Below, piece by piece: positions 12,001-20,887 of a stretch of DNA of 64,000 nt (the first letter of the stretch is position 1; every line of letters begins with the position of its first letter). Origin of the DNA: Misgurnus anguillicaudatus (lineage: Eukaryota; Chordata; Actinopteri; Cypriniformes; Cobitidae); assembly GCF_027580225.2 (NCBI RefSeq), contig NC_073340.2, forward strand, positions 15,818,001 to 15,882,000, written 5' to 3'. Both the position numbers and the translations under genes were made by a program. Under the pieces are notes generated by a model. That model ran no database searches. It was given only the letters and a program-made list of their open reading frames with translations, and was not told where the DNA came from.

Positions 12001-15000
12001 GGAGCAGCAGAAAATCATGGCCCAGCAACTGTGCTCAATTTTGGGAGACAGACTGCTCACAAAACCTCTCAATAACAAGCCACTACAGTGCCTACCATCA
12101 CCAGAGGTAATGTTGTTCAGCCTTCTGTTCTTGTTTGTAAAATAGAATGCCCTCCATCGCCACCTCCATCAAAAATGAAATTATTATGTTAACCAAACAA
12201 ACACACCTCTGCACATATTATACATTCATCAAAAACTTTTGCTTCAAATCTGTTTAATCCCGGCCTCAGGTCATTCAGAAATACTGGTTTGTTGGCAGAT
12301 CCATTAGTACATTCGTTTTAAAAAGTGGTCTTTCTTTTTGGTCAGAAAATAGTTCTGGATTCTGATTGGTCAATAGTCATGCCAAATTTTCTTCTTCAAG
12401 CTTCTGTGTTTATCACTGCACAGCATGCATTGGAGTTTACATAATAAAATAACTTTACATTTAAAGGATTAGTCCATTTTCTTAAAAAAATCCAGATAAT
12501 TTACTCACCACCATGTCATCCAAAATGTTGATGTCTTTCTTTGTTCAGTCGAGAAGAAATTATGTTTTTTGAGGAAAAAATTCCAGGATTTTTCTCATTT
12601 TAATGGACTTCAACGGACCCCAACACTTAAAAGTTTTAATGCAGTTTCAAATTGCAGTTTCAAAGGACTCTAAACAATTCCAAACGAGGCATAAGGGTCT
12701 TATCTAGCAAAAACGATTGTCATTTTTGCAATTTTTGGAAAAATATGCACTTTTAACTCTTTCCCCACCAGGGTTTTTAAAAAAAGTTTCCAGCCAGCGC
12801 CAGTATTTTTCATGATTTTCACAAAAGTTTAATGCCTTCCAGAAAACGTTCTTCTTTAAATATATAAACACACAATATATCAGATGAAAGAACAGACCCT
12901 CTGCTTTCAAACAAAAAACCCCGTTTCATCCTACCTTCATTAGTTCTCTTGTAATCTCCTCTCAAACATGGGTAGGTTTCTTCAAAAACACCCAATTTTG
13001 AGCAAAAAGCTGAGATAATAAAATTTTTGTGAAGGACTTTTGATGGAGATCAGATGCAGAGCGATCTTTAAAACATACACGGAGTTCTTTCTCTTTCACG
13101 TGAGGCGCTACTTTGGGTTCCATTAAAGTCCATTAAAATGAGAAAAATCCTGGAATGTTTTTTTTTCAAAAAACATAATTTCTTCTCGACTGAACAAAGA
13201 AAGACATCAACATTTTGGATGACATGGTGGTGAGTAAATTATCTGGATTTTTTAAAGAAAATTGACATACTTTAACCTTTATGCATTTGGCAGATGCTTT
13301 TATCCAAAGTGACTTGCTGTGCATTAGGAGTATACATTTTAATAAGTTTGTGTCTGCTGGGAATCAATCCCACAATCTTTGCATTGTTACGTAATGCAAA
13401 ATTGGAATCACGTTTGATCAGTTAAATTTGATATATGTGTGCTTCTGTTTTGTGGTAGGATTTAAAAGGGAAGATCTTGATCAAATCAAAGAAGATGAAA
13501 GTGGAGCAGGAGAGCTCCAGCTCTGACTCAAGCTCATCAGAAGATGAATCCAAATCCGAGAGCAAACCTAAACCCCGAAAGGTCTGACTGTGTGTGTGTG
13601 TGTGTGTTTGTGTTTGTTTATTGTGCTTCTGTATGTTCTAATCATAGACTGTAAAAATATGGACGTAGTGTCTGTGACGTCATCCAGGTTTGTGAAGAGC
13701 TTTTTTGAAGCCAATAGCGTGAATGTTTGTACCGTACTGTTCATTTTTGCATACAAGTAGTTATTTTTCTGCTTGTGCATATGCAGTAGTGTTTGTATGA
13801 GGGTATTTGAGAAATAACATGGGCAATATGTCATTTCAAATGAGCGTACTTGAAATATAACATAAGCAGCTGCAGAGCTGCTGCCACTGGTATGTGTCTA
13901 CCACCCACATGTAAAATAATTTTAGCATCTATTCATCATAGTGCCTGTTATCACCATTTATTCCTGTGCATGTTTGTTTTGTCTCATTGTTAGTTGTGTT
14001 TGTGCATGTCTGTCTCTGTGTGTGTTTGCATGCACGTGTTGGTGTGTTTCTCTGTATTGCTCTCCAGCGTGCCTTTGCTTTTTTTCAGAAAAGGACCAAG
14101 TTAAGTCAAGAGCTGTCTGATCTGGTAGTCTACACTCGCAGTGTTGCCTTCAAAGGTTTTAGTCAAACTGCCAAGAAGCCACCCAATGAAATGTCCTCTT
14201 TCTCAGAGAGTGATGCGTTGAAACATATTAAAGAATCAGGTATGTTTGGAAGTGTCAAATCAGAAGTCATGCCATGGCCACATTTCCATAAATATTGCTG
14301 ACTATCAAACACAATGACCAATTTTTTTGGTGTTTGAGAGAGTTCACTATAAATTTGTCATCTGTCATTTGTAGGGAAGCTCTTTGTGCGTCACAATAGC
14401 ATGCAACTAAGTCGAATCTACCCATCTGGTCAGCGTGTACAATCCTCCAACTACAACCCTCAAGAGATGTGGAACGCTGGTTGTCATATAGGTAAATGAT
14501 GTTTGAAGAATATAAAGATTTACTGCCCGGTCCAGATGTATGATCAAGTGACCAAAACATTGTTTTGCAGTGGCTTTGAACTTTCAGACCCAATGTGAAG
14601 AGATGGACCTTAACAGAGGACGCTTTTTACCGAACGGCCGCTGTGGCTACGTGCTTCAACCGAGCTTTATGTGGACACCTGATTCTGAGTTTGACCCAGA
14701 GAACACTGGAGGAGGACCTGGACATAACCCAACACTGCTTACCATCAAGGTAAACCAAAGTGAAAGGAGCTCTTTATGGACTCAAAACATTTGTTTAAAA
14801 TATTTAGTTTGTTTCCTGCTAGAAAAATCATTAAAGGGACACTCCACTTTTTTGAAAATATGCTAATTTTTCAGCTCCCCTAGTTAAACATTTGATTCTT
14901 ACCGTTTTGGAATCCATTCAGCCAATCTCTGCGTCTGGCGCTAGCGCTTTTAGCATAGCTTAGCACAATCCATTGAATCTGATTAGACCATTAGCATCAC

Positions 15001-17551
15001 GCTAAAAATAACCAAAGAGTTTGGATATTTTTCCTATTTAAAACTTGACTTTTCTGTAGTTACATCGTGTACTAAGACCGACAGAAAATTAAAAGCTGCG
15101 ATTTTTTTCTAGGCAAATATGACTAGGAACTATACTCTCATTCTGGCGTAATAATCAGTGACTTAGCTGCTGTAAAATGGCTGCAGCATGCGTAGTGATA
15201 TTACGCACTGCCCGAAAATAGTCCCCTTGGTTCCTTTCAATGGCAGGGGACTATTTTCGGGCATTGCGTAATATCACTACCCCTCCTGCAGCCATGTTAC
15301 AGCACCGAAGTCCTGGATTATTAAGCCAGAATGAGAGTATAGTCCTAACCATATCTGCCTAGAAAATCACAACTTTTAATTTCTGTCAGTCTTGGTACAC
15401 GATGTAACTACAGAAGGGTCAAGTTTTAAATAGGAAAATATTGAAATTTTTGGGTTATTTTTTAGCGCGATGCTAATGGTCTAATCACATTCAATGGATT
15501 GTGCTAAGCTATGCTAAAAGTGCTAGCGCCAGTCCCGGAGATCAGCTGAATGGATTCCAAAATGGTAAAAATCAAATGTTTAACTCTAGGGGAGCTGGAA
15601 AATGAGCATATTTTCAAAAAAGTGAAATGTCCCTTTAAAATGTACAAATTTGAATTACAAATATGTAGTAAAGGAAAGTGTTGCCATGGAAGAACCATTT
15701 TTGTCAATGGTTCTTTTAAGAAACATTTGTTTTATATTTTTATAGTCTGTAGGACCCTTTTCATTACTAAAAACCTTTTTTGGAAGAAAAGCATGGTAAA
15801 GCACCTTTAGAGGTGTACTTTGTTTTAATTACATGTAATCCACATTATTGAAGTAGCGTGGGTGTCGAATCTCATTTCATGTTGATGTTATCGCTTGTGT
15901 AGCAGGTTTTAAATGTTTGTTTAGATCATATATAAACATCGTACACCGATCCCTTTCTTCTTTCACAGGTTATATCAGCCCAGCAGCTGCCGAAACCAAA
16001 CAATGAGAAGCTCAGCTCCATTGTGGACCCTCTTGTGTGGGTGGAGACTTACGGGGCTCCCATAGACAACAACAAAAAGAAGACGCACCGCATTGACAAT
16101 AATGGTATTGTCTATGAGATTTCTTTAAAGGTGCAATGTGGGACTTTTAGGACGATCTCTTGACAGAAATGCAATATGATATACATAACTATATTATTAG
16201 CGGTGTATAAAAACATTATATAATGAACTGTATTGTTTTTATTACCTTAGAATGAGCCGTATTTATCTACATACACCACGGGCCCCCTTACATGGAAGCT
16301 TCCGTCATGTTTCTACAGTAGCCCTAAACTAACAAACTGTTTTATAGAGCGTGTTTCGTCCCTACGTTGTCTCAGATGACGACATGTTTGTCCTATGGCA
16401 GCTACCATAGCTTCTGTTGGTTGCAATTCGCAATCTTACCACTAGATGCCACTATAAAACCCACACTGGGCCTTTAAAGTAGTTAAAATGAAAATTCTGT
16501 TTACTCATTCTTGTCATTTTAAACCTGTATGTCGTTATTTCTTTTCTGGGGAACATAGATAAACATATATTTTTAAGTATTATGACACTTATAGTATTAT
16601 GTTACTTTATTTTCTTCTATGGCATTTTTACCGCCTCTGGTCACAGTGAACCATATTTGGGTGTATAGTATTTTTTTAACATGGGTTTGAAAAGTCATTT
16701 TAAGGTCTAAGTGTAACTATTAGGCCTATATTATGTTTATAAAAACATTGATGAATAAATTATTGCATTAGAGTTCAGACAAAAAATGATATCAAACCCT
16801 TGATTTTCTCAACACCAAGCCGTCCGAGAGGCTGCGTTACGGAAAGCTAGTGAGTTATGTTTATAAAGTTTTAAATATGGATATTTCTTTGACAACACTG
16901 CCCAGATTACTTTCAGAAGGCCTTTGTTTATCCCCCTGGAGCTGTTTGGAATACTTTTGTGAATGATAAATGCAAATGTTTTGGACTTGAAGGAGGTGGA
17001 CCCCTTAACTTTACGTTTTACCAAGTAAAAGATCGAAGACATAATAAATGAAAAATGTTTGACATATACATCTCGGACGGCTTGGGAATAAGTAAATAAT
17101 GGGTTTAATATCATTTTTAGCCAAACTATCCCTTTAAGTATGATAGCTTACATAAGATTGGATGGATGATTTTCACTCAAATTTTGTTCCCTTCATCAGG
17201 CTTTAACCCCAGATGGGACTGCACCTTTAAGTTCCAGCTACACGTGCCAGAGCTGGTGTTAGTACGCTTTAAGGTTGAGGACCATGGCTACGCGACCAGG
17301 AATGAATTCCTCGGCCAGTTTACGCTTCCTTTCACGAGCATGCGTACAGGTATATGCTGCCTTACACGATTCTGTGCTTAAAGTTGTATCCACACATGCT
17401 TATTCTTTAAATCTCTCCCGCAGGTTACAGACACGTACGTCTGCTAAGGGCCGATGGCTCCAGCATGTCTCCCTCCACTCTCTTCATCCACGTTAAAATA
17501 ACAGCAGGCTACAGCAGCCCTGTCAAAAAGGCAGCCACACATTCGGCCTAA
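3068..17551 (+). CDS. plcd3: Phospholipase C delta 3 (5'-partial, 13 coding exons)
   Basis: This enzyme hydrolyses PIP2 to IP3 and diacylglycerol at membranes. Exons read from splice sites and frame: 3068-3296, 3523-3652, 5190-5415, 8976-9177, 10236-10377, 11954-12106, 13459-13581, 14089-14239, 14375-14491, 14571-14749, 15969-16104, 17200-17349, 17424-17551. Domains in order: end of the PH domain (ending near the ...MTHKEKLEH junction); EF-hands with canonical loops [12 protein letters not shown] and [12 protein letters not shown]; the X box with [27 protein letters not shown] and LSLEIHC, carrying the catalytic His/Asn, Glu/Asp, His and Glu; an acidic Ser-rich X-Y linker in exon 13459-13581; the Y box with EMSSFSE and QLSRIYPSG (substrate Ser, Arg, Tyr); and C2. 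[21 protein letters not shown] and YELNE resemble PLCD3 more than PLCD1 or PLCD4. The start codon and first PH exon(s) are upstream of the window. Oddities: a U12 intron after exon 3068-3296 and a one-base phase conflict after 9177. Confidence 0.93.
3297..3522 (+). other. U12-type AT-AC intron in plcd3
   Basis: The intron starts ATATCCTT, the minor-spliceosome 5' site, and ends CAC. ATCCTTGAC (3505-3513) precedes the acceptor and matches the U12 branch-site consensus TTCCTTRAC, with the branch A about 10 nt from the 3' end. Joining ...GAG CA to C TGG ATC CAT GGC gives E-H-W-I-H-G, the sequence expected at the PH/EF-hand junction of PLC-delta (human PLCD3 has DHWIHS). No GT-AG choice gives this frame. 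PLC genes are a family known to hold U12 introns. Confidence 0.9.
3841..4157. repeat. MITE family B (GGGGACATATCA), copy 1
   Basis: Starts TTAAAGGGGACATATCAT and ends GAAATGTCCCCTTTAA, an inverted terminal repeat. The inside reads 'CTTCTATCAACCTAGAAAATGTGA'-like. Other copies are at about 22190-22375, 48840-49266 and 51612-52042. Confidence 0.82.
4163..4458. repeat. GC-rich TIR repeat, copy 1
   Basis: Inverted ends CGCACACCGGC and GCCGGTGTGCG flank a CpG-rich body with AACCGGAAGTGCACATTAAA and GAGTGGCGCTGTGTGGCGCG. A second copy lies at 50962-51262 in the same orientation. Confidence 0.82.
4617..4912. repeat. ACCAGC palindromic repeat
   Basis: Inverted ends CCCTACTGAAAAATCCAGC and GCTGGATTTTTCAGTAGGG flank a body built of GCTGGT/ACCAGC words. 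It is a hairpin-forming, non-coding element widespread in cyprinid genomes. It lies in the plcd3 intron between the two EF-hand exons. Confidence 0.85.
5884..6111. repeat. Repeat with 'ACACACCAAACGTAAAGC' start
   Basis: CpG-containing block with TATTCGCGTTATTTGCAT and GTCTATTCGCGTC motifs, like fish dispersed repeats that open with 'acaccaaacg'. It has no intact frame. I did not see a second full copy here, so the call rests on recognition. Confidence 0.4.
6948..7185 (+). repeat. 33-bp minisatellite inside the LTR element
   Basis: About seven units of 'TCTGATCCACAGCCAGCTG' plus 'CGGTACCCCCTGTC' are present. The unit is 33 bp and so keeps frame, encoding an 11-residue S-D-P-Q-P-A-A-x-P-P-V repeat. 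A TAG (7088-7090) interrupts it. Confidence 0.85.
7868..8245. mobile_element. MITE inserted in the 3' LTR
   Basis: Inverted ends GCTTCTCAATTTCAAGGA and TCCTTGACATTGAGAAAC flank a block absent from the 5' LTR copy, where the flanking sequence is continuous. It therefore postdates the LTR insertion. Confidence 0.75.
9296..9742. repeat. Repeat with 'AACTCTTTCCCCGCC' ends
   Basis: Inverted ends AACTCTTTCCC and GGGAAAGAGTT bound an AT-rich body that includes TGAAAGCAGAGTGTCTGTTC. A part copy in reverse orientation is nested at about 12755-13020. Confidence 0.75.
9785..10172 (-). repeat. MITE family A, copy 2
   Basis: Inverted ends resemble CAATATTTTA..TTCAACTTAGATG and CATCTAAGTTGAGG..TATTGAAAAAC. 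The core GAATGAATGGGGCTAGGCTAA is shared with the other copies. Confidence 0.82.
10970..11190. repeat. Short inverted-repeat element (GGGGCAGTTTCCCAGAC)
   Basis: The left end GGGGCAGTTTCCCAGACAAG is mirrored by the right end CATTTGGGAAACCACCCCT. Inner arms (AAGGTTAATCC; GGATTAGGATAACC) pair partly. It has no coding potential. Confidence 0.65.
12463..13275. repeat. Foldback element with a nested repeat
   Basis: Arms of roughly 150 bp pair: 12487-12610 (AAATCCAGATAATTTACTCA...) is the reverse complement of 13128-13255. A reverse part copy of the 9296-9742 repeat is nested at about 12755-13020. Confidence 0.82.
14831..15640. repeat. Large foldback element, about 0.8 kb
   Basis: Nearly the whole element is an inverted repeat: the left arm AAAGGGACACTCCACTTTTT through AGCATAGCTTAGCACAATCC pairs with 15480-15638. 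The centre (about 15230-15250) has GGGGACTATTTTCGGGCA mirrored. It lies in the plcd3 intron before exon 15969. Confidence 0.88.
16120..16480. repeat. MITE family C, copy 1
   Basis: Starts AAAGGTGCAATGTGGGACTTTTAG and ends ACCCACACTGGGCCTTTAA. It shares the internal CATGTTTCTACAGTAGCCCTAAA with copies at 18925-19272 and 58612-59012. Confidence 0.82.
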
Positions 17552-18119
17552 GAATAAAGCATGCAGGTCAAACATCCTTATCTGCTACCCTGTCAGTTTT
17601 TAACAACTCTGAGACCCATCATATTCACCACTGAGTGATTGCTGATACTGTTACATTGCTGGTATACACTATATATGCATATACTACATATACATATAAG
17701 TGCCCTATAAACTAAAGTTGTTGGTTTTCCGAAAATACTGTAAAGCCATTTTTGAAAGTTAGGATGTCCCAAAGATATTGATGATTCATAAAAACTCTTA
17801 AAATAATGACGCTATACATTTGACTATGCACCAGCCCATGTTATGTAGCATGTTTCCAATTTGTATTTCTTAATTGATTTGTGAACAAAAAAAGTTTTTT
17901 TACGGTTTAGCCAAGAGATGAGGTAACTTAAAGGTTTTATGTTGTCAATCTATGAGCCTGTCTGCTACTTATGCCTTATTTCTTATCCTTACTAAGATAT
18001 TTAATAAGATATATATGTTTTAAAGATGTCATGTGTCCATGTTTAAAACTATAAAACCTTTTAAAGTATTATTTATGGTAAAATGTTTACATGTTTAACA
18101 GTTATTTAGTCAGGTACTA

Positions 18120-18747
18120 ACCATAGGCGGAGTTTCGCGTTTGTGCTTGGGGGGGCCACCAATCGGCAAACAAGGGTACTGCAATGCAGTGAGTTTCATA
18201 GTTTTTAATAGTTATTAGCCTTAAAGGAAAACACCACCGTTTTCAATATGTTACTATGTTCTTACCTCAACTTAGATGAATTAATACATACCTATCTTTT
18301 TTTCAATGTATGCACTTAATCTTTGTACAGCGCGTTGTGAATGTGTTAGCATTTAGCCTAGCCCCATTCATTCCTTAGGATCCAAACAGGGATGAATTTA
18401 GAAGCCACCAAACACTTCCATGTTTTCCCTATTTGAAGACTGTTACATAGGTACACGAGTAAGTGTGGTGGCACAAAATAAAACGGATAAAAAATGAGAA
18501 CTATATTGTATGGCGGAAGAGCACTTAGTTTGCAGCACTTCGACCTCGGGCGCAGTAATATTGACAGAGTATTAATTCATCTAAGTTGAAGTAAGAACAG
18601 TAAAATATTGAAAAATGGTGTAGTTTACTCAGTCTAGCCATTAAAATATTAACAATTTTCTATTTCATTAATAGCTCAGGCAAAATCATAATTGTCTCTA
18701 GTCTGGGGGGGCAGTGCCCCCCTGCCCTCCCAAACTCCTCCTATGGT
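18120..18747. mobile_element. TIR element containing MITE family A
   Basis: Terminal repeats ACCATAGGCGGAGTTT (18120-18135) and AAACTCCTCCTATGGT (18732-18747) flank G-rich/C-rich inner ends. MITE family A (about 18222-18610) sits inside, so the outer element is older. Confidence 0.75.
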
Positions 18748-18924
18748 ACTCACATTCAAATTTTGATGTGTCATATATATGTACTACAGTGCATTTAGGA
18801 CGTTTCTCAGTCTTTAATTGTATTTTTGGGTGAAGCGCTTTTAGTCTGATTAGAAATACAGTACTGTGTAAGTCCAGCTTTGCTGTTTTAATGAACACCC
18901 ATATATATTTTTCATGTTTCTTTA

Positions 18925-19272
18925 TTAAAGGTGCAGTGTGTAGATTTTAGCGAAATCTAGCAGTGAAATTGTGACTTGCAACCAACTGCTCAGTCCACCG
19001 TTTACCAAAACGCATAGAGATGCTACGTTGTCGTCTAAGACAAAATACAATAGTGCCATTTATGGCTACTGTAGAAACATGACGGTACAAAATGGGGACT
19101 TCCGTGTAAGAGGACCCGCGCCGTATGTAGATAAAAACATCTCATTCTAAGGTAATAAACACATAACAGTTCATTATTTAAGGTCTTTACACCACTTATT
19201 AAATAGTTATGTACATTAGATTGCATTTCTATTAAGAGATCCTTCTAAAAGTTACACACTGCACCTTTAAGG
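18925..19272. repeat. MITE family C, copy 2
   Basis: Begins TTAAAGGTGCAGTGTGTAGA and ends AAAGTTACACACTGCACCTTTAA. It lies in the probable plcd3 3' UTR. Confidence 0.85.
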
Positions 19273-20091
19273 TACAAACAGAAAATACAGAAAATGAAAA
19301 GAATTTAAAAAAATTAGAACTTCAGGTAAAAGTGAGTATTTAGTGTGACCTCTCTTGGCACTAAACACATCTTGAACTCTTTTGAGGAGAGTGAAGTCCT
19401 GATGTCATTAGATTAGAAATTAGAGTTTCATTTCATTTAGATTTAAGAGAGCCTGCAGGTTCTCTAATGTACTGTATGGGGAGCTCACATTAAATACCAA
19501 AATGTAAAAGCTTTTTTCTTGTTGTGTTCTGCATGTACTGTCAGCTTTTGTGCAGATATACTCAGATGTCTCTAAAGATTCCAGTGTGGGGCACTAATCC
19601 ATTTAGGGATTTAAAAACAAACACAAAATATTACAGATTAAATTCTAGAGCAAACCGGTCACTACTGAAGCAAGCGTGGAAAAGCTGTAATATAAAATCC
19701 ATAAAGGGATTTGAGGTGCTCTATATAGCCAATTAAAATTAATCTGAGTGTTTTAGAGGAATTTAAATTCCAGAATATTTACAAACTTGGAATGAATACA
19801 GTGCAAGGCTTTAGTGCTATTGTATATCTAGGCTGCATATCTATTGCTAACTTGTCATACATACTGTGAGGTACTTTACATGTCATATATCTCTGTATGT
19901 GTGCAGAACAAAATAAATGCATTGTTGTTCATAAGCATTTGTGTATTTATGTTTTTTGTGAAATTGCCAAAAACAAGAATTTTAAACTGTCAAATGGATC
20001 ACTAGCAGTGAGACGGGTATCACTGCCTCCCTGTGGTTAAAAACAGCGTGTATTGTAGTATGGCTGAACCAATTTCAAAATGTGCTCTTGT

Positions 20092-20517
20092 ATTAAAAGG
20101 ATAGTTCATCCAAAAATGAAAATTGTCACTTTATCTGATCATAGTATATTCATGAACCCATATGACTTTCATCTTTGAGCCAAAGAGGTGATTTAATGCT
20201 CATTTAGATATAATAAAGGTGGATGGTGGTAACCAAGGGCTGTCGAGACCTAAAAAAGATAAAAAATTAGTCTATACTACTCAAATGTCCTCTCAAATCT
20301 TATCTGTGCATCCTTATTAAAATATAATGTATCACAATTGATCACATGACACAAGAGAACAAGCATGTTTGGCTCATGTCAAATCCCTGGTCACCATCGC
20401 CTTTCATTGTGTTCAAAAAGCACTGATGTCTTGTAAACTTATTTTTCCACAATAGAAAGTCATACAGGTTTGAAACAACAGTAAACGATCGTTTGGATGA
20501 ACTATCCCTTTAACATC
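20092..20517. repeat. GGATAGTTCA-type TIR element, copy 1
   Basis: TTAAAAGGATAGTTCATCCA at the left mirrors TGGATGAACTATCCCTTTAA at the right. It lies between plcd3 and the NMT gene; a further left-end fragment is at 20810-20850. Confidence 0.85.
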
Positions 20518-20887
20518 CATGTGCTAAGCCAGACTGCAATGCTGTGCAGAGATAAAGTATCAGTATGTGAGGGTGTGGATGGCAGTGGATTGGTGGATGT
20601 TGATGATGGAGGGTGGGTGTCTCTCTTGTGCCCTCGCTGCAAATTAAGATAAGCACCTACACCCCAAACACCCATAACTACAGAAGTGAACGGTCGTACC
20701 ACTGGCTGCTCCAATGCCTGAAAACAATTACATGGTAGAAAAGGAAAGCCTGTAAGTGCAGCTTTTTTCATCCTCGCATTGTACTGTTACATTTGTTAGG
20801 CTATTTAAAGGGATAGTTCACCCAAAAATCAAAATTCTGACATCAATTACTTTTAAGTTGTTACAAGCCTGTATGTATTTCATATAG

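Larger units (their letters stand above)
17552..19940 (+). other. Probable plcd3 3' UTR with inserted repeats
   Basis: The AATAAA at 17553-17558 lies immediately after the stop codon and is too close to be the likely signal. A better candidate is AATAAA at 19912-19917, followed by the GT/T-rich stretch 'TTGTTGTTCATAAGCATTTGTG', typical of cleavage sites. Between them lie a terminal-inverted-repeat (TIR) element (18120-18747) and a MITE (18925-19272). If the distal signal is used, the mRNA carries both elements. The UTR extent is inferred. Confidence 0.45.

Noticed and set aside
17553..17558. AATAAA immediately after the plcd3 stop as the poly(A) signal
   Set aside because: It would leave almost no 3' UTR; a better placed signal with a GT-rich downstream element is at 19912.
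20502..20771. 89-codon minus-strand frame, or a first NMT exon on the plus strand
   Set aside because: No family similarity, and the plus-strand frame does not resemble an NMT N-terminus or end in a convincing donor.
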